Below, in pieces: positions 23,908 through 35,726 of a stretch of DNA of 64,000 bases. A model generated the notes under the pieces. It had not been told where the DNA came from. It was given only the letters and a program-made list of their open reading frames with translations, and did no database searches. Made by a program: the position numbers and the translations under genes. The DNA comes from Zelopaecilomyces penicillatus (Eukaryota; Ascomycota; Sordariomycetes; Hypocreales; Pseudodiploosporaceae): NCBI GenBank assembly GCA_005765155.1, contig VCCP01000003.1, positions 6,138,001 through 6,202,000 on the forward strand, in the 5' to 3' direction. Every line of letters begins with the position of its first letter. Within the stretch, counting starts at the first letter, position 1.

Positions 23908-25411
23908 TCAAAGTCTACTTTTCTGTACTACTTTTAGGCTACTACTCTCTGCATCTCCCGAGACTTTAGCGGTCATCAAAAGCCGTTCATTTTCCATCCG
24001 CGGCTGTTCACCAAGTTGATCCAGAACCCATTCTTCTACAGCATTACAAAGACCATGGACCTCCTCCAGCGTGTTACCAGCGTGGAGGCAGAGTCTGACT
24101 CTATCACTTCCAACAGGCACTGTGGGAGCCACGATAGCGCGAATCATGAAACCTTTCAGCTGGCAGTGCTGAGCTAGACTCCGTGCTTGTGTTGTGAAAA
24201 GCGGGATAATGGGCGATTCAGGTGGTTCAAGACTCAGTCTCAATACCTCTGGTGGGGGGCGAATCCGTACAAGAAGAGATGTCAGAAGTTGGTGTGTCTG
24301 TTCGATCAACGTCCACAGCTTTGCAAGTAAAGGCTGGGCTTTTCCTTCGAGGAGGAAGTCGTAGCTGGTTTGTATGCTCGTCAGGGTTGGGAAGCCCATT
24401 GCTGTCGTGTAGATTAAGCTACGGGCGTAGTTTATGAGGTACGATCGCGTCGTTGGCGAGCAGAGAATGATGGCTGTATTCAAAACCTGTTAGCAATTGG
24501 AGCTTCTTTTCGACGATAGTTGGAAGAAGATTGTTTGTCCCGAGAATAGGCGCAGGCAGACACTTACCACCAGAACAGCCCATCGCTTTTCCAAAGGTAT
24601 GGAGGCGTGCCCAGATACGATCCTCAAGCCCCAAATGGCAGACCAAGCCTTGGCCGTTTTCCCCGAATATGCCAGTTGAATGAGCTTCATCGACCACAAT
24701 GTGGCCGTTTCCAAGCGGTAGAAGCTGTTCTACGCAGCTAACAATCTCTTGAAGGGGTGCGACATCACCATCCATGCTATAGACGCCTTCTACAGCAACA
24801 AAAACGTTTGCTCTTCCCAATCGAATAGCTTCCCCATCGTTACCTTGAAGGATCTCGCGCAGTACAAGTTCAAGACTCTTGTACCTTGACGCAGCGCTCT
24901 TCAAAGGGCTGTCTCGGACACAATTATGTGTAAACGGCACTCTGCGAGCCCGGCTCAACTTCATACCATCGTGAACACTCGCATGTATCAACTCATCATA
25001 CACAATCGTATCCCCTACTTGTGGCGCACAGGAGAACAAGCCCGTGTTCGCTTCAAAGCCCGAATTGAAGAGCAGACCCGCCGGAGCCTGGTGGAATTCG
25101 GCAATCTTGCATTCCAAGATTTCAGCGAGCCGCGAATTTCCATCAAGCAGCCTAGAGCCTCCGGAGCCAAGAGAGAAAGCTTGCGGCCCACATGAACGCA
25201 GGTTTTCTAGGTAGGCGCGCTGAAGGCTGTGGTTTGATGCGAGTGAGAGATAGGCATTGGATGAGAAGTCGATGTTGCCGTTTGCTGGGAGTGTTAGGCG
25301 ACGAAGACGTCCCTGTTCCTCGCGACGCGCGAGCGATGATGAAAATACATGGTCTAATCCATTGGGACTCTTTCCTAGAGTGGCCATACTTTTAGGATCC
25401 ATTTCGGCCAT
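23908..25411 (-). CDS. bioF: 8-amino-7-oxononanoate (KAPA) synthase, peroxisomal type
   Basis: Two exons, 25411-24568 and 24473-23908, give 469 residues. This PLP enzyme of the alpha-oxoamine synthase family joins pimeloyl-CoA or an equivalent to alanine to make KAPA. Motifs are NIDFSSNAYLSLA, SGGSRLLDGN, VAVEGVYSMDGD, HIVVDEAHSTGIFG and the PLP lysine loop HTFGKAMGCSGA, whose last residue is created by the splice. The protein ends in QKSRL; Ser-Arg-Leu is a type 1 peroxisomal targeting signal, as in the Aspergillus enzyme. The first ATG reads MAEMDPKSMATLG; a second in-frame Met three codons later is possible. The 94-nt intron has a GTAAGT donor, a GCTAACA branch-like site and an ATACAG acceptor. 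It is divergent from bioDA. Very secure. Confidence 0.97.
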
Positions 25412-26208
25412 TGCAAGGGCTGTCCGAACTATGACATGGGAGTTGGGGGAGGGGGGGTCACGAATCAATCGCTTCTAGTATTTGTTACGGTGCCATATTA
25501 AGTAAAAGACCGCAGGCGTGTGTTTCAGCACGAGCTTCTGCATTATCTTGCCTTTCTCCCTTGTTGCTGCATGTATGTATGTGAGTGTGTGTGGTTTATA
25601 TTAGCCCAATCATCCAAGCAAGCAGTCGCTCTTCCTCCTTCCTATCTCATTAACCGGGTGGCTTTTTTTGATGAGCAGGCTTCAATTCTCACCCGACTGG
25701 CTACAATATCCACGTGCCAGTTCAACTTCATGGCGTAATTGACTTTAATCAATACCCTTGCAATAGCGCGATGCGCCATCCAGGCCCCTTTGGCTCGGCT
25801 CAACAAAGGTGCTTCGCGGCTTAACAAGGTCTTGTGCCTTTTTTGTTGATCGACAAGGGTTTCGCTTATTATCCATCCGAGGACTCCGTTGCGGGCCGGT
25901 CGCCTAACAGCGGGAAACTCAACAATTAATTAGCCAAGCCGCGCGTTTTGCATAAGCAGTGAGTGATTCGCAACTACCCAATTGGTTTCTCCACCCCGGC
26001 AGTTGAGAGTATGATTGCGCTTTGACGTGGTGACTGATGTGCTGCTGTCATGACTGCAAGTAGGCACATTCTCCGATTCACCTTATCTTCCTGAGTATAT
26101 TAACCACCAATGACACTCGAAAATCATCTTTTTCCACCACATTAAACAGCAGCGTGTAGATAAACCCTCCTCCGCTCTCGGCCGGCGTCCATCAGAGCGA
26201 AGGGGAAG
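25412..26208. promoter_or_regulatory. Shared upstream region of bioF (minus) and bioDA (plus)
   Basis: 797 bp between divergent start codons, so a bidirectional promoter region for two consecutive pathway steps. It is a natural place for joint control by biotin level, but no operator can be identified by eye. A CTCTCGGCCGGCG-containing leader lies just before the bioDA start. Confidence 0.55.
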
Positions 26209-28962
26209 ATGGAGTCACCGCTGGCGGCTCTGCTATGGCGCTCACTCCGGCTGTATCAGGTCTTTGGGGCTAACACCGAGGTCGGGAAGACAGTGTTTAC
26301 GACCCTTTTGTGTAGAGGCGCAAAAAAGCAATGGGGCGATGAGGCTGTCGGGTTTTTGAAGCCGGTTTCCACAGGGCCGATGGCTGAAGCTGATGATCGG
26401 TGTAAGCGGCTCCCTCATGTTTGACGATTCCAATTGCCAGTCTTCATTGTCACCATCTCTTCATCATCACAATATATCAAGCAGACCATCAGAATAGTTA
26501 ACAATGAGATCAGAGGAACCTTAATTGTCTCATTATTTTTAGATCTCGCGCCTGACGGTCCATTGTAGCCATGTTCAGAGGTTTGCCCCAGATGTGACAT
26601 TCAAAACACTGTTCCAGTATGGTTTGCCCATCAGCCCACACTCTGCTGCACTGGCCTCAGGACAGGTAGGTACTTCCAGTCCATCGACTTGTTTGCCAAA
26701 GCCTTGTGGCATCAGTGCTAACTCTTGTGATGATGCAGCCGATTCCATCTGACGAGGCCCTTCTGAGACAATGCCGCGACTACGCCACTCAATCCGCAGA
26801 CCAAGGCCACGGATGGCTGTTTATGGAAACCGCTGGCGGCGTCCATTCACCCGGTCCATCGGGAACGACCCAAGCTGATATGTACACTCCGTTGCGTATC
26901 CCTGTGGTTCTGATTGGCGATTCGAAACTCGGTGGAATTTCGCAAACAATATCGGCGTATGAGTCGCTGCGGATAAGGGGATACGATGTCGAGGCTGTGC
27001 TTCTGTTCAAGGACGGCAAGTATGAAAACTTCAAGTATCTTGCTAGCTATTTTCAGGAACACCACGGCGTTCGCGTGGCGAGCACAGAGCAGCCTCCGGA
27101 ACGAAGAGCAAGCCAGGACGCGGATGTGCAAAACATGATGGCTTATTATGAGGAACAGAGTGGAGGGTCGGATATTTCGGAAACGCTGTCGCATCTCAGC
27201 CGTCGACACAATGATCGAATTGAGTCTCTTGAGTCACTGCCGAAAAAGGCTCTTGATAACATATGGTACCCCTTCACGCAACAAAAACTGCTTGAACCTA
27301 AGGATATCATGGTCATCGATTCGGCACACGGAGACTACTTTCAGACCGTAAAGCCAGCCAGCACCTACAAGTCGTCGGAAAACGAGCTACTACAAGCCTC
27401 CTTTGACGGCTCAGCGTCATGGTGGACACAAGGCCTCGGGCACGCCAACCCACAACTCACCCTCGCAGCCGCATATGCAGCAGGCCGGTACGGACACGTC
27501 ATGTTTGCAGGAGCCGTCCACGAACCCGCCAGCGCTCTGGCTGAGACACTACTCCAAGGCATGGATAACCCACGACTCTCACGCGTCTTCTTCTCGGACA
27601 ACGGCAGCACTGGGATTGAAGTATCGCTCAAGATGGGCCTCCGTGCCGCGAAGCTGCGCTATGGCTGGGCGAGTGATGAGAAACTCGGGGTGCTGGGACT
27701 CAAGGGAGGGTATCACGGTGACACGATCGGCGCGATGGACTGTGCAGAGCCCTGTGGGTTTAATGAGAAAGTCGAGTGGTATGAGGGTAAAGGATTCTGG
27801 TTTGACTATCCGACTGTGATGTGTACGGATGGTGCGTGGCAGGTCAATGTTCCTGAGGCACTGAGAGACGACCTTGGAGATGACCGCAGATTTACCTCGT
27901 TGCAGGCGATTTTTGATGTCAAGGCAAGAGAGGAGAAAGGAGAGCATCACCGCTATCGGGAAATGATAGCGGAAATGCTTGCGCGTCTTCAGAAGCAAGG
28001 TCGCAAGTTTGGTGCTCTCATTCTCGAACCCATCGTCCTAGGCGCTGGCGGTATGGCTTTTGTGTAAGTGTTTCTTGGAAGAGATACGATTCGAATGAAC
28101 TCTTTACTAATAACGTGTTACTAGTGACCCTCTCTTTCAGCGGACTCTGGTCAATGTCGTCCGCGAGTCGCCGCACCTGTTCAGCAAACCTGGAATGACA
28201 GTCAATACGCCAACAAACAACCCCAAAGCATGGACTGGCCTACCAGTCATCTTCGACGAGGTCTTCACTGGTTTGTACCGCCTTGGGCGCTTCACGCCTT
28301 CATCCTTCCTGCAGACGCATCCGGACATTTCGGTACATGCGAAGCTGTTGACGGGCGGCCTTGTGCCTCTCTGTACGACTCTGGCGTCAGAAGACATCTT
28401 CCAGACCTTCAGCAGCTCCGACAAGACGGATGCACTTCTGCACGGCCATAGCTACACGGCCCATCCCGTCGGGTGCCAGGTCGCGCTTGAGGCCGTCAAG
28501 GAAATGCAAAAGATGGAAAATCGTGGGTATTGGGACTGGGCCAAACAACAAGGCTGGTTGGCACCAGAAAAGACTTCAGCTTCAGCTTCCAACAGCAGAG
28601 TTGGGCATGAAGATGGAGGCCATCAGTCATCCCTGCAAATTCCTGGCGAGGTCTGGTCCGTCTGGCCATACGATCTGGTTGACCATCTGTCGCGGCAATC
28701 GACCCGCGTGTCTGGTGTCTGGGCGCTTGGAAGCGTGCTCGCCATCCACATGAAGGACGCTTCTGGCTCGGGGGGGTACTTTAGCGACGCGGCGCAGAGT
28801 CTTCGTGACGTGCTCGTCAAGGGTGAAGCTGGTGGCAGTTCAAGCGGAGCCTGGAACGTACATTGTCGGGTATTGGGGAATGTATTGTATGTCATGGCTG
28901 GACAAAAGACTGGCGAAGGCAGTGTGCAGAAGATTTGTGAGTTGCTGCGAAGTGGTTTTTGA
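26209..28962 (+). CDS. bioDA: Bifunctional dethiobiotin synthetase / DAPA aminotransferase
   Basis: Four exons, 26209-26399, 26569-26665, 26739-28063 and 28125-28962, give exactly 817 codons (816 residues). The N-terminal half is dethiobiotin synthetase: P-loop GANTEVGKTVFTTLL, KPVSTGP, and METAGGVHSPGPSG near residue 120. The C-terminal half is the PLP enzyme that aminates KAPA to DAPA: IWYPFTQQKLLEP, SWWTQGLGHANPQL, FFSDNGSTGIEVSLKMG, YHGDTIGAMDC, FDEVFTGLYRLG and the PLP lysine in HAKLLTGGLVPLC. The fusion runs in reverse of the chemical order but joins consecutive steps, as in Aspergillus bioDA and plant BIO3-BIO1. The N-terminus (MESPLAALLWRSLRLYQV) could be a mitochondrial leader. The protein ends LLRSGF, with no PTS1. 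All domains are intact. Confidence 0.97.
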
Positions 28963-30591
28963 TGGTGGAGTTTATGGATTGGGGAGAATTGGCAAGCCAG
29001 TTGTGAGATTCGTGGCATGAGGTGGAGTGGAGGGAAGAGGGTTTTGGGTCGCTTGTTGATGAGGTCCTGTCACGTAATGCTGATTCCACCGCCTCTAAAG
29101 AACAAAAAGAATACTTTGGAAATGAAATGAACTTCCTAAGAAGCCATTGGTTAATTATAACGTGCTGGCCTTTTTCATATTATACTTGTTATACTTTTGT
29201 TGGCTTTGGTAGGAAATATCCATGGCTCCCATCTCATTCCCACCTACCTCTCATATAATCGACACAGATGCAGACAAAAATAGCAACAACTCAAAAAAAC
29301 ACAGCGAATGAACCAAATGATCATTTTGATAAACTAAAACTGGGAAACTAAAACTTGCAAAAATAAAAAATCAAGGCACTGGAACAAATGCTGTAGGACC
29401 GATATGCATGTACACGAGGCGCTCGCTGTTGGTAGAATTTCCTGAATTACAAATCCACACTACAGGGTAAGTGCCTTAGTAGTGAAGCAAGTGAAATCAA
29501 TCACCACCAAAATCCTTGTCTGTGGGATTTTTGCCCAGTCAGTCAGTACACTCGGGCCAAACAAAGTCAAACACGTGCAGAAATGGGGTTTTTGTTTTTC
29601 ACATTTACCAGAGCTCCATGGAGATGCTATTCTCGCGCGATGCCGTAGTTTGGTACTACCCATTTTGCGCTGCAGACGAAGGAGGCACAAAGTCGGCGAC
29701 TCAAGCACGGGTGGATGAATTCTCCTCGTAAACACCGCATTCGGCGCGAGGCAGATGAGATGGAGTCGATTTAGGGCTCCAAGTATAAGTCTAATTATTA
29801 ATTAGTTTTAAACTCATTAGAGCCATCTAGGCCTACCTTATCTAGTACCCATATAACCAAGTTCCCCTTCCAGATCCCTACTAATATGGGATCCAATGGT
29901 TGTGAAGGGACTTCCTTAGAGCCAACACCTAAGCGTTGCATACTACATAGTAGGTAGGCCCTGCACGGGCCACTTGTCTATACAATTTGGCAAAAAGTGT
30001 AAATACGAATAAGCACGACTCATGTTTATCAGTCTCTGTCCCGCTGCATCGAGTTAGCGGCTGGGTCGATCGGCTTGATCTTCTATAGATCTCCACTGTG
30101 TTTCTATGGATGGAGAGCAGCTGTTCTATTTGGGTCCGTTCACAATAAGTGGCCGCGCCGAGCACATCCAAATTGGACCCTCTGCAGGGCTGTCGGCCCG
30201 CTGAGTAGTCCCTTAAACACCACAACACACGCATCCAATATCTGATCCAGACATCAGACGCTTCCTGTTCAATGGACCCATTCACCCATCCATTCATACG
30301 AGCTGTCGGCTTTCGTTACTCCTTCAGCCACCAAAGGTGCTTGGTAGGCTAAGACGCACTATTGTCGGATCGTGAAGCTCCGCCGGGGGTTGGCATGAAC
30401 GATGCTTCTCCCCGGCCCGGTGGAGGAGGTCGGCAGAGATGGTGTGTTCACTGGTCACGCTGCTCCGAGGACTATCCCAATCCCGCCTATAAAGAGGATT
30501 ACCATGCTGGTTCCTCCTCCTCCCAGTATAGACAGAGTTCCAGAGTTGTCTGCCCAGGCAATTACAACCAACGACAACAGTTCCGCTGGGG
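28963..30591. other. Intergenic, no gene supported
   Basis: About 1.6 kb after bioDA. It is AT-rich from 29150 to 29900, then GC-rich near the next start. Several GGTAGG/CCTACC and TAATTAATTAG-type short motifs occur near 29790-29960, without a recognisable element. The last 300 bp are probably the promoter of the second Ser/Thr-rich secreted gene. Confidence 0.45.
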
Positions 30592-32039
30592 ATGACTGCC
30601 GTGATGAGAACCTCCCTGCTTGGGCTATTCGCCCAGGCCGTCATCACAGCAGCAGCTGCTATGCCTGGCCTCCTCAATCAGCGCGCCGCCTGCAATCGAG
30701 ACAGCTGTCTCCGGGCCGTCATCGCAAACAACGCGAAGCCGGGACCGGTTTCAGCTAGCCAGGACTGTGTCTCGTTCTTCCGCAAGACCGTGACGCCGTG
30801 TGCCTCTGACGCTGCCACCAGCTCCGTTACCGTTGTGACTACCGTCACGGTTGATGCGCCGACTACGTTCGAGTCTCTCACCATCACTTACACGGCTGCC
30901 ACGGCCCCTTTGGTTGTAGATGTAACATATACAGTCACGGAAACTACTGTGACGGTGCCAACTACCGTTTCGACTGTCGAGGTGCGGCCAACGGAGACTC
31001 AGTTTGTCACCGAGATCGTCACCGTGACAAATGCCGCCACGGTTTACACATCCAGTGCCCCTGAGGTTACCCACTTCTACCCCAAGCCAGTACCAGTCAA
31101 ACGAAGACAGGGCCTTGCTGCGTTGGTGGATGCTCGGGCAAATGACGACTCGTGTACTCAGACACGCGCGCCTACAGCTGTGGCTACTTATGCCTCTGCT
31201 TGCTCTGGTATGCCTACCGTTACTTCTCCTTCCTGACCTAGAATCGTGGTTTCCACTCACATCAAGCCCCTTTACGTCTAGGCACTGTACGTTATTCCTC
31301 AGCATGCTCCTGCATCGGAGTCACCCAGGGCACCATCACGGCAACGCTGCCTGTTGTGACTTCCACAGTCACTGACACCTTCTCCCATACTCCCGCGACA
31401 GTAACCAAGACAAACACCATCTCTAAGCCAGTCACCGTCACCAACTACAAGACAAGTAGCCACAAGATTGATGCCACGGCCACTGCTTATGAGTCCATCA
31501 CTGCGACCACAACGCTGCCTGCCATCACTAAAACCGAGACTGTCAAGGTAACAAGCACCGTCACAACCACCACCACGCTTGCTGGTCCCGCAGCCACACA
31601 ATACTGCAGCTTCTACCTTCAGGGAAGAGCCGGTGACATGAATGGGAGATACATCAACAGCCCGGGCTATGACTACTTGCAATTTCAGAACGCAATCAAT
31701 GATGTCGCCAGGACCAAGTTCCAGCTCAGACCTGACACAGAATACCTCTTCACGCCTGAGCTCGACAGCCCCTACTCCTATGTCGCTCGATCCTACGAAG
31801 GACCATATCTTCGTTTACAAAGCATCCAGCCTGTTCCCTACGATTACCAACCCCTAATCTGCCATGTCGAGGCAGGCAGTCTCAATTTTGTGTGTACCGG
31901 GCTAGGTTCCGGTTCTAGCCCTGTATGGTCTGCGGCTCCCAGTTATAGCCCGGATCTTCCAAACTTTTTGTGGCATTCAACCTCGATAGTGGGATCGGAG
32001 ACCTTCCTGACGGCAGTGCCTGTTGGTTGCTTATCCTGA
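30592..32039 (+). CDS. Ser/Thr/Val-rich secreted protein with N-terminal Cys module (paralog 2)
   Basis: Two exons, 30592-31207 and 31282-32039, with a 74-nt intron (GTATGC donor, TCTAG acceptor), give about 457 residues. The signal peptide (MTAVMRTSLLGLFAQAVITA) is followed by the same Cys module as the 10.3-kb gene: CNRDSCLRAVIANNAKPG, then SASQDCVSFFRKTVTPC. A Val-Thr stalk follows (TVVTTVTVD, TVTETTVTVPTTVSTVE), then the shared SACSG-TVRYSSACSCIGV segment, into which the intron is inserted. The C-terminal domain starts CSFYLQGRAGDMNGRY and is only loosely like its paralog. A dibasic VKRRQG after the first stalk could be a Kex2 site. Within 30639-30770 the nucleotide identity with paralog 1 is high. 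Function is unknown; cell-surface location is inferred. Confidence 0.85.
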
Positions 32040-32448
32040 TCATGAATCCTCTGGTTGGTACACATTTGGGTTTAGCGCACAATCTTTCTTTTCTGTCTTT
32101 TTCTTCTTCTTTTTCTTTTCTGGAGTGACTAGTGGGAATGAAGAGGACAATTGGACAAGCGTGAAATCTTGAGAGAGTGTATATTGATGATACATTGGAT
32201 GAACATTCTTACTTTGCATCTCCAATGTCAAATAAATATAGGACAAGTTTATATGAAAGTTTTAGGAAAGCTGTTCTTTCTCATGACACTCCAGAAAGTT
32301 TGGGTGACAATCTGGTTAATAAATACCGGGTAGTCACAAACAAGAAATCATGTACAGTAGTGTATATATTCAGACTTATCCTATTTCTTGCACCCCTTCC
32401 CATCTCCAAAGGAATGTATTTCATACACCTATGTCAAGAAAACATCAT

Positions 32449-34937
32449 CTAGTTAGACTCGTACTCCGAGTCAGAGTCATCTCCCATCCTCATGCTCGGA
32501 TTTGCACTGACAAAGTCCTCCACAAGCTTCGTTAATCTATGCGCCTCCAAATCCTCTACCTTGCTCACATGACCAGCCGCCCACGAACTGTGTACAGCCT
32601 GAAGCTTATTCTGCTTCACCTCCATGACGCCGTCTTTGAGGCTTGCTATGTTTTCCATTAGTGCAACTTCCTCAGCTCGCATTCGGCCTTGAATGAGCCA
32701 ATAGACGGTTTCGGCAAACAAAAAGTTGCGGGCTTGATCTCGAAGTCCCAATATTGCTAGGAACAATGTGGACCGAACCACCTCAAGCTCTGCTTTTGGT
32801 GTTTTGTCATTAATGAGGCTCAGGCACGTAAGGGCCGTGAGAGCCAAAGGCTGTGTAATGAATACATCGTTGGCTTCGAAAGAGTGTCGGAGGTAATAGA
32901 TCCGAAGCAGAGTTTGGGTATGCTTGGTGGCGTCGGAAACGATCTGTAACGGCGATTGATCTCGATCCGACTCAGCAGCCATAAATGGCTGGTATAAGGC
33001 CACTAAAAGATTGTGATAGTAGAAACTACCAGAAAGAGAAAAGGTTAGTAACCAGATATTGGCGGCTATTTCCTGCAAATGAAAAAGAAAAGACAAGACA
33101 TACTGCATTTGGAAATGACTAGAGTGAAACATATACTTCGACTTGAGGCAGTCAGGTAAGTTGTCGTACCAGGCCTTCAAGCGAACGTGGAAAGGATCAG
33201 CTTGAACCAGTGTCGGTTGAACCCCCTCCGCAAAGAATGTTTGACAGATGTCGCTCATAATGACACAAAGTTGGCATTTCGCTCTGAAGAAGTAACCTAA
33301 ATGTATGGGCCACAAGGTTTCTGCGAGCGGGTACCTGAGATAAGTCTCCCCATACCAGTCAGGGTCAATTGCTGGATCTGGCAAAGGCACAGCAGGCGGC
33401 TGTTTGAGTTGTGGGGTTTTTATCACATGGTAGGCGTAAGTGCTTCACATCATTAGAGGATCGCTTTTTGTGTGTTTGGCAGAGTTATTCTCACGCATCG
33501 TACGCATAAAGCATCCACGCTGTGTAAGCCCTGCCGCCCCTTGTTCTCTTACTCCGCCTTTGATCGTCGGGGCCGAACACGCTGAGCTTGTTGGCAAATA
33601 TCATCGCCTGGACGGTATAAGAATGCCCAATGCTGTCCAAGCTACAGAGCCCATAAACCATGTTAATCACCATGCCCGCTTGCACAGTCGTGAGTCGTGG
33701 GACTTGGGTCTCTAGCTCCCAGAGTCTTTTTGCTTCGACAAAAAACCGGTAGGACAAGGTCAAAGGGTCCCAGTAGTCCGCTCGGTTCTTCATTCTTGGA
33801 TCGGAAGTCTAGGAGTGAGTCAGAATGGAATTCGGTTTCCCGAGGATAGAATCAGGAAGAAACGAACACATGCATAGGCAAGAATAGCATTGACTAGCAG
33901 AGAGGAGCAAAACCTAGTTTTGCCCGAGACCAAGTCCTCTAGAAATGAATTCTTTTGAAACAGACATTCAAGTCTGTATTCGCAGCGGAAGAAGTAGGAG
34001 ATAAGCTGTCTCATGAGAACATCGTTGCTACTAACGGTCGTCCACATCGATGGCTTGGCTGCAGAAAGCCGCGGATCAACAACTTCAGCTGCATGAAGTG
34101 GCTTGAGATAAGAGCTCTGATAATCCAATGGCTCACGGTTGTGGGGAACGGAAGCAACATGACGTTGCGATGATGTTCGCTGCTGCTGCTGGGGTTCTGA
34201 GTACAAAGATGCTGCTTCAAAAATCAAGCAGTCAAGATACGGGTTTTTAGTCAAGAGGCTCAAGGGCATCTCGCGAATGTAGGGGAACTCGTAGCGCAGA
34301 CGAGTCTCTGGGGTGAGGGCCAGTTGAAGAAGCAAATTAGCAGACTTCATGTGATTGAGTAAAGCAACAGGATCTGCGCCGCTTCTGATTCTCTGCAGTA
34401 CGTGCTGAACATCGTGATCAGGTAGGTCTTGCAGGTTCCTGTAGATCTCTTCGTAGGTTGAAGCATTCTTCCGGCTATTGTCACGAGTGGTTTGCAGCTC
34501 CTGCGTCTGTCGCTCCGTCAACTTCCGTACTCGATCTTCCAGTTGAGCATGGGAGCGTTTCAGAGCGGTGAACCTCGCATCGTCCTGCTCGGCCGCGTAT
34601 ATTGTAATCTCGGCGTCGTTTTACGCAAGTGAAGCACCTGGGGCGGGCAGCATCGCACTAACACATGTTGCAAGTTTGGTAGTCAGGGGTAGAGCTTTTC
34701 CATCGTCAAGCTCAAGCTAGAATCGCCTCATTCACAAAAAGGATGAAGCCAGACCTTGGATTTGGCTTTTCTGCATGGTTCACAAGCACCATGGGTCAGT
34801 TTCTTGACACTCGGAATCGGCGTCGACGACGATGACGACGATGTTCCTTGTGCCGACTGCGAGGAGGAGGCCTCGGGCAGCGCAGGTCTCGGGAGCAGAG
34901 CCCGCAGCTCGCCTTTGGGGGATGCGGATGAAGCCAT
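32449..34937 (-). CDS. Zn2Cys6 fungal-specific transcription factor (apparent frameshift beside the zinc cluster)
   Basis: A multi-exon regulator. Exon 1 (34937-34755) ends in the first half of a binuclear zinc cluster, ACEPCRKAKSK. Exon 2 begins at 34657 with CDAARPRCFTC, so five ligands (CX2CX6CX6CX2C) are clear. At 34619-34622, a run of four T (AAAA in the mRNA), the frame must shift by one base to continue as AEITIYAAEQDDARFTALKR and the coiled-coil linker LEDRVRKLTERQTQELQ. The sixth Cys, expected there, is not visible. Exon 2 ends at 33868. The next exon starts at 33808 (TSDPRMKNRADYWDP) and runs to about 33500; the last starts near 33390 and ends at 32449. An intron at about 33116-33031 restores FQMHFYYHNLLVALYQPFM, the typical middle-homology motif. 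Targets are unknown. Confidence 0.75.
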
Positions 34938-35573
34938 CGTCAGTGCTTGGTAAAGGCGAGAAGTAAGAAGCAGCAACGACGGGGAGAAATTGATAAATTT
35001 TATTACTACTATATGTAATTTGGGACAGGCAAGACTCTGGACTCAGGAGGGGAAAGCGGGGATCGAGATCAGGCACCGGAAGCTAGTTGTATGTTGCATC
35101 ACAAATCACAGATGCACGAATGAGGCTTGGAAATTGAGGCCCTTGAGGGTCCAAATTATGTCATGGCACACTGTGTGCGGGATTGGCCAGTTATATGCGT
35201 CGACGCTGGCGGAAAATCTCCCGCCATTATAGCTAATCAGAGAGCTTCAACTCAGTTTGGTGATTTGCTGCCATAATCGAACCTCACTACAAACAAATAT
35301 ATATCAGCAAAAACTCCGCAAATACTCTCAAGCTTTTGCTAGTTTTAGCCACAAGATCCGACGACAGCTGCAAAAATTAGAATGATCCTATGACTCCAGC
35401 CCGTCTGCACCATCTTCCACTTATTTCCTCTTTGAGGTGACCAAGATGGGACTACGCAGCCAACCTTCGTCCGCCACCTCGTCTTTTTCTTTGCTTGGCC
35501 TACATGTACGCTCACTTGTTGCATTGAAAGTTTCAAAAGTTTTGAGTTTTATAGACTCCGCAATCGCACAACG
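34938..35573. other. Intergenic between the regulator and the orphan repeat gene
   Basis: Promoter region for the minus-strand regulator and upstream part of the promoter for the plus-strand gene at 35952. No coding region is supported. Confidence 0.4.
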
Positions 35574-35609
35574 GCGTTGCAAGCGTTGCAAGCGTTGCAG
35601 ACGTTGCAC
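35574..35609. repeat. 9-bp tandem repeat, four units
   Basis: GCGTTGCAA, GCGTTGCAA, GCGTTGCAG, ACGTTGCAC in direct succession, with a further related GCGTTG at 35618-35623. It lies about 340 bp before the start codon of the orphan gene. TTGCAA contains a C/EBP- or bZIP-like half-site pattern, but any regulatory use is inference. Confidence 0.8.
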
Positions 35610-35726
35610 GATGCAGGCGTTGACCCAAAAAAATATCCACCTCTCACAACTCTAAAAACTCGGTTTGCTACAGGTATAAAGCAAGCAGCTTTCCCAGTTT
35701 CCCAGTTCCTTTCTTCCTCTTCCTTA

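Noticed and set aside
26242..26433. Minus-strand frame over the first bioDA exon
   Set aside because: Shadow of the dethiobiotin synthetase coding sequence.
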